A stretch of DNA of 40,147 nt from an uncultured Akkermansia sp. (GTDB lineage: Bacteria > Verrucomicrobiota > Verrucomicrobiia > Verrucomicrobiales > Akkermansiaceae): assembly GCA_947588735.1 (NCBI GenBank), contig CANQAD010000012.1, positions 1-40,147 on the forward strand, read 5' to 3'. The notes under the pieces were generated by a model. That model saw nothing but the letters and a program-made list of their open reading frames with translations. It was not told the DNA's origin and ran no database searches. Below, piece by piece: positions 19,522 to 28,607 of the stretch; the stretch's first letter is position 1; every line of letters begins with the position of its first letter. The translations under genes and the position numbers were made by a program.

Positions 19522-20319
19522 TTAATTGAGCTGCAATTTTTCCACAAATTTCTGTGTATTTTGAAATTGGAGGAAAGTTTTGAGATGCGAGTTTTCCAGC
19601 AGATTCACAAAGCGTTTTTCGTATACGAGGGTACGCAGCCCTTGATCCCGAAACAAATCTAAAAAACGCGATGGATGCGGGATCCCGGAATGTTCTAAGC
19701 AGGTGCGATAGAACAGCTCCATTTGCTCATCGGATAGCGAACAGCCATAAGCTACCAGACAGGCGAGCTTGGTCTGCGCAGGGTCATCCATGGGATTGAA
19801 ACGCAAAATCCATGAGGTAGCAGGGGAGTGATTGAGAGCTTGCCGCAAGCGCGCGGCCCATGGAAGGGGAGGGACGGAGCCGAGAGAGGAGGATGCGCGA
19901 TTGTGATAGAAATTGATAAGCGAGATATCGCCGTAATAGGAGATACCCAGCATGGCAAGCCAAAGCATCAGCACGCACATGAGAATGGTGGTAAGTATAC
20001 CACCGGCAGAAGCTCCGTTACGCCGCCATGAAAAGAGCTGTGAGAACCAACTCATACCGTGGAAAAACACGGCGAAGACAAAGATAGCAGCCAACCAAGC
20101 AAGGGCCTGCACCATCCAATGTTGCGGGGAATTTGTACACATTGAGATGAGCGTAAACCCGTTTTTCTGAATGAAGATCCAGCAGACTATTGCACCAATT
20201 GCAGCGATGGCCATGAGCAGCATTTTGATGACGCCCTTGAGTAAAGAAAAAACGATGATGGCTGCCAAAATGACAACGAGAACAATGGCGATGGTTGATG
20301 TGGAAGAAAGAGGTGGCAT
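19522..20319 (-). CDS. Conserved-looking membrane protein, possibly CvpA-like
   Basis: About four hydrophobic segments in N-terminal half; starts 3 nt after the stop of the upstream cytochrome gene. Confidence 0.5.
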   Translation of the reverse strand: MPPLSSTSTIAIVLVVILAAIIVFSLLKGVIKMLLMAIAAIGAIVCWIFIQKNGFTLISMCTNSPQHWMVQALAWLAAIFVFAVFFHGMSWFSQLFSWRRNGASAGGILTTILMCVLMLWLAMLGISYYGDISLINFYHNRASSSLGSVPPLPWAARLRQALNHSPATSWILRFNPMDDPAQTKLACLVAYGCSLSDEQMELFYRTCLEHSGIPHPSRFLDLFRDQGLRTLVYEKRFVNLLENSHLKTFLQFQNTQKFVEKLQLN

Positions 20320-20321
20320 GT

Positions 20322-22355
20322 TTACGACTTAGGTGAGAGGAAGGGAAGGAGTTCTGTGCGCGCCGCTCGCGCGGCGGCGTGCTGCGGGTCTGCTTGCAAC
20401 GCGCGATCAAGGGCAGTAACTGCGGCCGGGTAGAGCCCCAGTTCGGCGAGAGCAAGAGCCAGTCGGTACTGAGCCTCGGCATTATGTGGCGCAATTTTGG
20501 TGCAGGTGAGCAGCTGTTTCAGGGCATCCTGCATACGATCCTGCCGAGCCAGCAGCAGAGCGTAATCCATGTAGGGCACGGGGGAGGAGGGATCCAGCTC
20601 AATCGCACGGCGATATTGTGTCTCAGCCTCGTTGATATTCCCTGCTGCTTGTGCAAGTGTGGCGAGCAGCATGGCGCCAGCGGGTTGGTCGGCGCGGAAT
20701 TCGGCGGCATTTTGCAGTTCGTTCAGGGCGGACGATCCGCTGAGAGATTGATACATGCCTTGCAGCATACACCAGGCAGCGGAGTGGCGCACGGCGCGCA
20801 CAGGATCATGCAGCAGAGGTGGCACATGAGTCCCTGGTATGCCAGCCGCCGCCGCGCGCACCAGCGCATTGGCATCATTTGCGGCGATTTGCGCGGCTTG
20901 CTGTATAGCTTGGGAAAGAGGACAGCGTGACAGGTGCTCCAGCAGGGTAGCGCGCCATGCCGGTATATCCTCTTTTTCCAAAGCGGCCAACAGATCTGCT
21001 TCTTTTGCTCGCCCGAGCAGGGCCGCGTGTATGGCGCGTGCGCGCGGGCGACGCTGTTCGGTGATTTGGTGCGGTATTGCGCGAGTGAGCACATTTGCGG
21101 CCCATCTATCATTTTTGTCGCGATGGCACATCGTGCAGGCATTTGGAGTGCCGATTTCACAACTAAGCTCGGGGTCAGGTATATTCAATGAGTGGTCGCG
21201 GCGCGGATCCCGAGCCATATAGGTTGATTCGGGCATGTGGCATTCTACGCAGCGCCCACCGATAGAGAGACGGTCACACGTGCCTTCCGGTGCCCCTGCG
21301 GAGAAGGGGGCCTTTTTGCCGTTTACCACTTTTTCAACAGCGTGGCAGCGCAGGCACAGGGAGTTGTCCTCCCACGGAAGAATGGTTTCGCCAGTGTGTG
21401 GATCGTGGCAATCCATGCAGGTGACTCCGGTTGCGCCCATGCGGCTGAGTCGAAATCCCGTCTCAGTGAACACCTCATCACGCTGCATGCCGTTAGCGTG
21501 GAAAGCTCCGGGAGCCACAGGGAGTTCGAGTCGATAATGATCTTCAAATTTTTCCCCGGGACGGAACGAGTCATCGAAAGTCTCAGCTCGAGCGTGACAG
21601 GTAGCGCACACGGCTCCGGCTTGCTGGCGGGTGAGCGTACGTGTGCGGCGATCCGCAGTACAGCCATCTATAGGATCCGGAGCAGCGGCGGGATGGCATG
21701 CAATACAGGTAATGCCCATCTGTTCGTAGGTGGAGTGGTAACTGTCGTCCGAACGATTATACCGCTTGCGGTAGCCGGTCATGTGGCAGGAGGCGCATTG
21801 GGAGTTCCATGTCATCCCACGGCCCGTGTAGTGTCCCCAATCGCCAGATTGTCGCAAGGCATTCCCTTCCTCTCGCAGACGTGCATCATCAGCAAACACA
21901 TCGAACCATTCCCTGCGCTGTGGATCCCAAGCAGTACTTAGTACCTGCAGGGCACCGCGTTTGCCCGGTACTAAATATTGCACGAGCGGATCGCGTCCAA
22001 CCGCCCCCATGACCGGCAGAGCGGGTGTGTCCCACGATGTCTGCACCAAATAATGCCCAAGTTCATCGCTACGGAAGACAAACTGTTTCCCGTGGGCGTG
22101 TAAACTTTGTGCGTGAAAAGCCATTGCATCGTGTTGCGGTGCAGGGAGACGGGCAGCCCATGCGTGGTCACTTCCGGCCCAGTCGGCATATTCGCGAGGG
22201 TGGCATTCGGCGCATTGCTGCGGTGTGGGGGCAGCGTTAGTATGTTGCAAGGCCGGATTTTTTTTTGAGCTGTTGCGGCAGCTGCCTAATGACAGAAAGA
22301 GGACCATGAGCCATACCCATCGTGCCATTTCACGTGCTGTGGATTGCTTTGTCAT
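20322..22355 (-). CDS. Multiheme cytochrome c with HEAT-like and TPR-like C-terminal repeats, lipoprotein-like N-terminus
   Basis: Eight CXXCH motifs (CAECH, CASCH, CIACH, CATCH, CMDCH, CLRCH, CVECH, CTMCH); TPR-like A-rich helices near C-terminus (EAETQYRRAIELDPSSPVPYMDYALLLARQ). Confidence 0.88.
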   Translation of the reverse strand: MTKQSTAREMARWVWLMVLFLSLGSCRNSSKKNPALQHTNAAPTPQQCAECHPREYADWAGSDHAWAARLPAPQHDAMAFHAQSLHAHGKQFVFRSDELGHYLVQTSWDTPALPVMGAVGRDPLVQYLVPGKRGALQVLSTAWDPQRREWFDVFADDARLREEGNALRQSGDWGHYTGRGMTWNSQCASCHMTGYRKRYNRSDDSYHSTYEQMGITCIACHPAAAPDPIDGCTADRRTRTLTRQQAGAVCATCHARAETFDDSFRPGEKFEDHYRLELPVAPGAFHANGMQRDEVFTETGFRLSRMGATGVTCMDCHDPHTGETILPWEDNSLCLRCHAVEKVVNGKKAPFSAGAPEGTCDRLSIGGRCVECHMPESTYMARDPRRDHSLNIPDPELSCEIGTPNACTMCHRDKNDRWAANVLTRAIPHQITEQRRPRARAIHAALLGRAKEADLLAALEKEDIPAWRATLLEHLSRCPLSQAIQQAAQIAANDANALVRAAAAGIPGTHVPPLLHDPVRAVRHSAAWCMLQGMYQSLSGSSALNELQNAAEFRADQPAGAMLLATLAQAAGNINEAETQYRRAIELDPSSPVPYMDYALLLARQDRMQDALKQLLTCTKIAPHNAEAQYRLALALAELGLYPAAVTALDRALQADPQHAAARAARTELLPFLSPKS

Positions 22356-22365
22356 GGATTATTCA

Positions 22366-23088
22366 TCAAATAAGCTCTTTGAGACGAAGAATGGAGGCGC
22401 CACACACGGTAAAGAGAGTCCCGTCGGCTTTGCGCAAAACGGGAGATCCAGTCATGTCTATCCCTGTAAAATGGCCACAGTAGCGCTCTGTATCAGTAAT
22501 TACAACCACAGGTCTTGGCTCTCCCCATGCGCTGGCAAGTGCGTGCATCAGCGTCCCTGAGCCCTCATGTAAAAAATGATCGAAAGTGTCTGCCAATGCG
22601 TCGCCCAGCATATTGCGCAGGTGGGTGACCGAGGGGCATGGCGTCACGACATCCGCCAAGCGCGTTGGTGGGTCCTGCACTCTACCTGCTAACTGAGCCA
22701 CACAGTTGCTCACATTGATACCCACGCCAACAGCAGCTATATCCGGGTGAGAACGCTCCACTAAGATGCCGGCTAACTTGGACTTGCCCACCAATGCATC
22801 ATTCGGCCAGCGCAGCCGGAGCCCGGGGATGCAAAAATCTTCCAGAGTTTTCACGAGAGCCATACCGGCCACAAGGGGGAGCAGTCCCCACTCGCGCGGC
22901 TTGTCCCTTGCCGGGAGCGGCAGATTGTAGGTGGCCCATAGACCTCCTTCCTCCGCATACCACGGGCGATTGAAGCGGCCTCTCCCCTTTGTCTGGCGCC
23001 GGGCGCACACCACGTACCATGCAGGCAGGCAGCGTGCTTCATCAAAAGTGGATTCGCAATCATCAAATTCTTTGACATTCCATATCAC
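22366..23088 (-). CDS. birA: Biotin--[acetyl-CoA-carboxylase] ligase
   Basis: ARRQTKGRGRFNRPWYAEEGGLWATY; LRWPNDALVGKSKLAGILVE; VGVGINVSN. Start set at GTG 23088 because the track start (23214) lies upstream of a terminator. Confidence 0.88.
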   Translation of the reverse strand: MIWNVKEFDDCESTFDEARCLPAWYVVCARRQTKGRGRFNRPWYAEEGGLWATYNLPLPARDKPREWGLLPLVAGMALVKTLEDFCIPGLRLRWPNDALVGKSKLAGILVERSHPDIAAVGVGINVSNCVAQLAGRVQDPPTRLADVVTPCPSVTHLRNMLGDALADTFDHFLHEGSGTLMHALASAWGEPRPVVVITDTERYCGHFTGIDMTGSPVLRKADGTLFTVCGASILRLKELI

Positions 23089-23136
23089 CAGCCGTATTGT
23101 ACAATAAGCCGCATCCTTCGTCCAACCATTTATGTG

Positions 23137-23168
23137 AAAAAACCGTGTGCCGAGGCACACGGTTTTTT
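23137..23168 (-). terminator. Rho-independent terminator
   Basis: AAAAAACCGTGTGCCGAGGCACACGGTTTTTT: GC-rich stem flanked by A/T runs, downstream of the 85-aa ORF and upstream of birA (could act on either strand). Confidence 0.85.
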
Positions 23169-23226
23169 GTGGCAAATGCCCGCAGGTGCAAAAACTGCGA
23201 GTAAATGGCATCAATGAATGCCGACC

Positions 23227-23484
23227 TTATTTTGAAACCGCGTTTTCAGTGGTGCCGTTTTTAAATTGCTCAAAGACGGCACGAGGATCATCGGGGGTCT
23301 TTTTGAGTGCATCAAAAATTCGGTCGCGCATTTCGATCGCTGCCTGGAAAGCAGCTTCTTCGCTGCCGTACTGACGGTCGGAGAAGTATTTGGTAAATTG
23401 ATTCCACTTGCGGCAAATACTGAGTCTCCAACCTTGGAAGGATGTGGTCTCGTACGTGTAGCGGGTGATGTTTCTCTGGGTCAT
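23227..23484 (-). CDS. Small protein, possible AP2-like DNA-binding fold
   Basis: 85 aa; GWRLSICRKWNQFTKYFSDRQYGSEEAAFQAAIEMRDRIF; followed by strong terminator. Confidence 0.5.
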   Translation of the reverse strand: MTQRNITRYTYETTSFQGWRLSICRKWNQFTKYFSDRQYGSEEAAFQAAIEMRDRIFDALKKTPDDPRAVFEQFKNGTTENAVSK

Positions 23485-23709
23485 ATCCTGTTTTCGTTTT
23501 ATGGGTTTTGTGGCGCCGGAGTATGATGGACTCCTGACGGGTATAATTTCTCACAGAGCTTGTTTTCCGGCAATCTAACTCGCTAAATGTTTGGATGTAA
23601 CCGAGAATGTCCCATCTGTTGGAGAGGCTTATGATTCTCCGTCAGCAGACAAAGAAATATAGATTTTCTCTTGCATACGAGAATGATATGGTGCATAACT
23701 TTCGGAGTT

Positions 23710-24630
23710 ATGAAAGAACAGGCCGAGCATAAACCGGAATGGCTCAAGGTGCGCTTGCCAAAGGGACGTGTTTTTAACCGCATACAGCAGCTGGTACAGG
23801 GACAGGGCCTTGTGACGGTGTGCGAGCAGGCTCTCTGTCCTAATCGCGGGGAGTGTTGGAGCCACGGTACGGCCACCTTTATGGTATGTGGTGAGGTGTG
23901 CACGCGCGCTTGCGGGTTTTGCGCCACACGCACGGCAAAGCCCGCGCCGCTGGATGCGGATGAGCCGCGCAAGGTGGCGGAGGCCGTGGCAAGCATGAAA
24001 TTGGGGCACACAGTGGTGACTATGGTGACACGCGATGACTTGAAAGATGGGGCAGCAGGACACATAGCAGAGACAATACGGGCCATCCGCGCTGCGAGTC
24101 CAGCAACGATTATTGAGGTTCTGGTATCGGATTTCAACGGAAATGAAAAGGCCCTGGAGCAGGTGATGGAGGCACGACCACACATTTTCAACCACAATGT
24201 AGAGACGGTAGAGAGGCTCACTCCTTGGGTGCGCTTCCGTGCGCAGTATCGACGTTCGCTGCACATGCTGGAGTGTGCGGGGCGACTGGCGCCAGGCATG
24301 GTGGTAACCAAAAGCGGTATGATGCTTGGCTTGGGAGAAAGCAGGGATGAAATAGTGCGCACGATGGATGACCTGTTGGAGCATGGCGTGCGCGTGCTTA
24401 CGATGGGACAGTATCTACGGCCCAGTGTGCGGCACTTGCCCGTGATTCGATATGTGGGACCGGAGGAGTTTGCTGAACTGAGAGAAATAGCGCTGATCCG
24501 AGGTTTTGAGCACGTGGCGAGCGGTCCACTCATCCGATCCTCGCATCATGATGCTAATTTTCGCCCTGAACAGAAGATTTTAGATGCACTGCATGAGGAT
24601 TTGATCCGGCGTGGAGAAATTGCAAAGTAA
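23710..24630 (+). CDS. lipA: Lipoyl synthase
   Basis: CEQALCPNRGEC and CTRACGFC cluster motifs; FNHNVETVERL; GLGES; MGQYLRPS. Start at MKEQAEH. Confidence 0.95.
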   Translation: MKEQAEHKPEWLKVRLPKGRVFNRIQQLVQGQGLVTVCEQALCPNRGECWSHGTATFMVCGEVCTRACGFCATRTAKPAPLDADEPRKVAEAVASMKLGHTVVTMVTRDDLKDGAAGHIAETIRAIRAASPATIIEVLVSDFNGNEKALEQVMEARPHIFNHNVETVERLTPWVRFRAQYRRSLHMLECAGRLAPGMVVTKSGMMLGLGESRDEIVRTMDDLLEHGVRVLTMGQYLRPSVRHLPVIRYVGPEEFAELREIALIRGFEHVASGPLIRSSHHDANFRPEQKILDALHEDLIRRGEIAK

Positions 24631-24640
24631 ACGAGTAACA

Positions 24641-27217
24641 TCAGCAACTCAGCGGCATTAGCGTGCTAAGTTTTATGTACATTGGTTCTCCTCGCCGCGC
24701 AGGCTTGCTGCATTCTGCATTGCCATACGCCGTTGCTGTTGCAAGATAACCGTTTGTCCCTTGGGCAAGTCGCTGGGGCAGTAGCTCTGTTTCGGCCAGG
24801 GAACTATCCTGTTTTGCGGGATCTGCCGTGCAGCGCAGAATTACCCAACAGAGTTTGCCGTGGGCATCACGATACCAGAAATGGGGGAAAAGCTGCGGCG
24901 TATCATGGTATGCGATGACCGTACCTCCGGCTTGGCGCACACGAACTTGCAGCTCTGCAAGAGCTCCCAGCAATATTTCCCATGCAGAAGGCGGAGGAAT
25001 GGCGTCAGTGGCCGCTGTTTCATCCGGGAACAGCGGTTGCATATTGCGCATGTCCCATAAATTCCAAGTTTGTTCGGGCTGCGGGGAATATTGACGCTCG
25101 GCTGGGAAAAAGCATGGGATGAGCCCATATTGCTCAGCCAGCGAAAGCAGACGCTCATGATCTGCTAGAGCTTCCACCTCTTCCGCAACGGATCCTCCAT
25201 GATCCGGATGTTTTGTCACTTCTGCGGTGCATACAGCATAAACACGTCCGCGGTAAGAAAAGGCCATATCGCAGCAGGTTGGCTCATCGCGGGTGAGTTT
25301 TATCCAGCGTGCGCAATCGCGCTTGGTGGCTGATTCCTCTGCATTCGGTGCGCAGTAGCCAGTTTTTTTGATCATGCATTCACGCAGATAATTAGCCGCA
25401 TAAAGTTGCAGCGGCGTGTGCTCTGCCGGATGTGGGCAGAGGTGTCCACGGAACGGGTGAAAAATGAGCGGTTCGACACGGCATTCTTCGTCTGGCAAAA
25501 AGGAGGCGTTAGCTTCCTTAGGCAGTGTTTCAATGGCAGAAATGCGCCCATTGCGCAGCGTAAGGGTGGATGCGCCCACCATTTGCCCAAAGCAACTGAG
25601 CATGTAGCAGGGTTTCTGGACCCCGCGATAGATGATGTTGCCGGTATCCCAGCACATGCCTTGGAAACTACGCTGGTGACGCCACAGCTGACGACGTTCG
25701 CTCATGTAGCGAATGAACTCTTGGCGAGTATTCAGATGCGTGCCGTTCATGTGGCTTGTATAGGTGAGGTCCTCGCATGAGTTAGCGATAAAGTCATCCC
25801 ACTCGTGGGTGCACACAGCATTGCAGAGAAGACGGCATGCCGTCTCTTCCGTAAGTTGCTCTGGTTTCGTTTGGGGCTCGGGGGGCGGGGCGGAGGAAGG
25901 CTCAGAGGCTTCTGCGATTATAGCGTCTGGTGAGGAATGCAGGATCCCACACAAGCGGACGACATCTCCAGCAACTGGGAAGCATGCGAGTTCTGCTCCT
26001 GCAAAAACGTGCAGTGTCAGATTCTCTGCTTTTGGAAGAAGTTGTACACGCCAGTGCTGTGCCGGCACGCCGTCCACACACTCGGAGGTGCAGCTCAGCA
26101 CGCGAGCAGTGAATGTTGTCCGGGCGGTGAGAGTTTCCTGGCAGAGCGCCGGAGGATCGCTGCTGGGCGGCAAGGCGAACGCAAAATCATTCGGTGACTC
26201 GCAACCGTGTTCACGGCGAAAGTCTTTGCTTGCCTGTTGCCGCAGGGAATTGGTAAGATTTGGTGTATGGTGTTGCAGGATACAGCAACTTTCCGCCACC
26301 AAACTAAGCGTCCATTGCAAGCGCTTGCCCACGGGCAAGACACCGGGGAAGAGTACGCTTTCCACACATTCAGCATACAGATTTGTGCCAGCAGTGCTTG
26401 CCAGCTCAATGAGACCAGCTTCCGGCGCATCTGCCATTACAGCCTCTTGCAGAAATGCGAGTGTGCTGTCCGGAGCATCGCCGTAAAAGAAAAAGGGACG
26501 TACGAACTCCAAGTTGCGTGAGTCGTCATTGCGACGTACAAGCATCATGTGTGTCGGTGCAGTGCCGCCAAGTAAAACGTAGAAGCGTGCGCAACCCTGT
26601 TCACGATCTTCAAAGAGCCCCCGCACACTAAACCGAGGTAGCGTGCCGTGCGTCAGTACGTGGGGGATGAGTAAATTCTGCATTTTAAAGAGAGCAGCCC
26701 CACCGAGCAGCGGTGAAAGTTGCGTGTCTTCCCCGTGCATCTCTGGTGGTAGAAACTGCGCATTTTGCTCATTGTTTGTCAACCATTCGTTGGCATGGCG
26801 TACTGGTACTGGCCCCACCAGTAACAGTTTCTTCTGCACCGGGTCTGCGAAGAAGGATGCGTAGTAAATGTTGCATTCAGGCAAAAGAGCGTCGCAGGCA
26901 TCGCATTCTGCCGTGTTCAGTGCACGCAGCATCATGGGGGCCTCTGCAGCGGACGGCAAACATATCGCTGCATCGCGTTGCCCATCGTTTGCGACAAGCA
27001 GGTACGCGTGCCGCGCTGTCGGCTCTGAAAAGGTGTATTCCTGCACCTTAGTCAGTCCGCTGGATCTGAAACAGCGCTGAATAGTGTGCCTGTAGGTAAG
27101 ATAGATTTTTTCGTTTCGCAGTGAGCACTGCAGCCGCTCATCGGTGAGCGTAGCAATTTCGTGAATAGGAAATGGCATATCCATAGGGCAGAGAGAAGGG
27201 TACTCTGACGCTCTCAT
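24641..27217 (-). CDS. Large hypothetical protein (858 aa), no family recognised
   Basis: Long uninterrupted ORF directly abutting folE2 stop; possible NTF2/SnoaL-like central segment (DDFIANSCEDLTYTSHMNGTHLNTRQEFIRYMSERR). Confidence 0.75.
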   Translation of the reverse strand: MRASEYPSLCPMDMPFPIHEIATLTDERLQCSLRNEKIYLTYRHTIQRCFRSSGLTKVQEYTFSEPTARHAYLLVANDGQRDAAICLPSAAEAPMMLRALNTAECDACDALLPECNIYYASFFADPVQKKLLLVGPVPVRHANEWLTNNEQNAQFLPPEMHGEDTQLSPLLGGAALFKMQNLLIPHVLTHGTLPRFSVRGLFEDREQGCARFYVLLGGTAPTHMMLVRRNDDSRNLEFVRPFFFYGDAPDSTLAFLQEAVMADAPEAGLIELASTAGTNLYAECVESVLFPGVLPVGKRLQWTLSLVAESCCILQHHTPNLTNSLRQQASKDFRREHGCESPNDFAFALPPSSDPPALCQETLTARTTFTARVLSCTSECVDGVPAQHWRVQLLPKAENLTLHVFAGAELACFPVAGDVVRLCGILHSSPDAIIAEASEPSSAPPPEPQTKPEQLTEETACRLLCNAVCTHEWDDFIANSCEDLTYTSHMNGTHLNTRQEFIRYMSERRQLWRHQRSFQGMCWDTGNIIYRGVQKPCYMLSCFGQMVGASTLTLRNGRISAIETLPKEANASFLPDEECRVEPLIFHPFRGHLCPHPAEHTPLQLYAANYLRECMIKKTGYCAPNAEESATKRDCARWIKLTRDEPTCCDMAFSYRGRVYAVCTAEVTKHPDHGGSVAEEVEALADHERLLSLAEQYGLIPCFFPAERQYSPQPEQTWNLWDMRNMQPLFPDETAATDAIPPPSAWEILLGALAELQVRVRQAGGTVIAYHDTPQLFPHFWYRDAHGKLCWVILRCTADPAKQDSSLAETELLPQRLAQGTNGYLATATAYGNAECSKPARRGEPMYIKLSTLMPLSC

Positions 27218-28006
27218 TCAACAAAGCTGACGTTCCACCATAGCATAGGCGTTGTGGTTGTGGATGGACTCAAAGTTCTCTGCTTCCACGCGGTACCAGC
27301 TGAATGCGTTGTGGCGTTCTGTGGCCACGGCCACATTACGTACTAAATCTTCGGCAAACACCGGATGTTCATAAGCACGATCCGTTACAAATTTCTCATC
27401 CGGCCGCTTGAGCAAGCTATACACAGGGCTGCTGCCACACTCTTCGATCATATCGATGAGATCTTCAATCCACACGGGAGCATCGACAAAGCGTACGGAA
27501 TAGGTGACGATGCTGCGCTGGTTGTGCGCGCCATGCTTGCTCATCGCCTTCGAGCATGGACACAGTGTGGTGAGCGGTACATGGATGGTGAGTGTAAATT
27601 GGCCGGGGCCATCTCGCTCCGCATCTATCTCAAAACGCACGTCATAGTTCATCATTCCCGGCAGGTGTGTTACTGGTGCTTTTTTGATGCGGAAAAAGGG
27701 AAAGTCAATCTCCACGTGCGCGCGTTGCGCAGAGAGCTTCTTAAGCAGACGTTCGGGCAAATGCACTGCCGTATGTACGTCCAGAAAATGGCGATGCTCA
27801 TGTAACGCCTCAATGAAGCGGCTCATGTGCGTGCCTTTGTACTGCTGCGGCAAATCCACCATTAGAGCAATTGTGGCCACAGTGGATTGAGTCCGTTTTT
27901 CTTTATCTGACACAACTATGGGAAAACGAATGCCACGAACGCCCACACGGTCAATGGAGATATGACGCGTGTCTCGTTCATTCTGTGTGTCGCGTAACTC
28001 CTTCAT
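27218..28006 (-). CDS. folE2: GTP cyclohydrolase FolE2 (type IB)
   Basis: DTRHISIDRVGVRGIRFP; LCPCSKAMSKHGAHNQRS; YRVEAENFESIHNHNAYA. Start at MKELRDTQ (track start 28069 crosses a terminator). Confidence 0.92.
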   Translation of the reverse strand: MKELRDTQNERDTRHISIDRVGVRGIRFPIVVSDKEKRTQSTVATIALMVDLPQQYKGTHMSRFIEALHEHRHFLDVHTAVHLPERLLKKLSAQRAHVEIDFPFFRIKKAPVTHLPGMMNYDVRFEIDAERDGPGQFTLTIHVPLTTLCPCSKAMSKHGAHNQRSIVTYSVRFVDAPVWIEDLIDMIEECGSSPVYSLLKRPDEKFVTDRAYEHPVFAEDLVRNVAVATERHNAFSWYRVEAENFESIHNHNAYAMVERQLC

Positions 28007-28024
28007 GGGTGCATGTCCGCTGGA

Positions 28025-28065
28025 AAAAAGGAAGGAGCTTGCGGGTATGAATGTCTGCAAGCTCC
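28025..28065 (-). terminator. Rho-independent terminator between rpsR and folE2
   Basis: Minus strand: GGAGCTTGC - 14 nt - GCAAGCTCC (perfect 9-bp stem) followed by TTCCTTTTTTCC. Confidence 0.75.
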
Positions 28066-28106
28066 CCAAAACAACAAATCGAAAATGCCGACGAAAACGA
28101 CCAAGA

Positions 28107-28352
28107 TCAGGGCAGCAGGTTCACCGCACGGGCACGCCGGATCTCACGCGTGATTTTGCGGTGGGTCTTAGCGGAGACTCCCGTGACACGACGAGGAAGT
28201 ATCTTCCCGGTCTCAGAGGTAAACTTGGAAAGGAATTCAGGGTTGCACATGTCCACGGCGCCTGCCGGGATGTCGATGCGGCGGTGTGGCATGGACCTAT
28301 TGCATGTGCGGAAGCGGATTCGACGCTCAACACTCTTAAATTCAGTCGTCAT
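28107..28352 (-). CDS. rpsR: 30S ribosomal protein S18
   Basis: [45 protein letters not shown]. Confidence 0.92.
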   Translation of the reverse strand: MTTEFKSVERRIRFRTCNRSMPHRRIDIPAGAVDMCNPEFLSKFTSETGKILPRRVTGVSAKTHRKITREIRRARAVNLLP

Positions 28353-28398
28353 AGTATCAGAAACAGGTGTTCGTTGGAGGTGAAAATATCGGGAAGAC

Positions 28399-28572
28399 TC
28401 AGCGCATCTCGCGGTGCAGCGTACGGCGCTTCAGAAAGGGATTGTACTTCACTTTCTCCAAACGTCCTGGTGTGCGCGGGCTCTTTTTATTACGCGTTGT
28501 GACGTAGCGCGAGGCAGGTTTTCCTTCTGCCTTGGCTTCGGTACATTCGAGGATGATGATATCTCTTGGCAT
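28399..28572 (-). CDS. rpmG: 50S ribosomal protein L33 (Cys-poor type)
   Basis: [57 protein letters not shown]; start at internal Met. Confidence 0.9.
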   Translation of the reverse strand: MPRDIIILECTEAKAEGKPASRYVTTRNKKSPRTPGRLEKVKYNPFLKRRTLHREMR

Positions 28573-28607
28573 GATTGCGAATTGTTGAGTCGGAGCCAAA
28601 TTCTACA

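Noticed and set aside
23583-24533. 316-aa minus-strand ORF opposite lipA
   Set aside because: Shadow of lipA, Ser/Arg/Thr-rich with no motifs.
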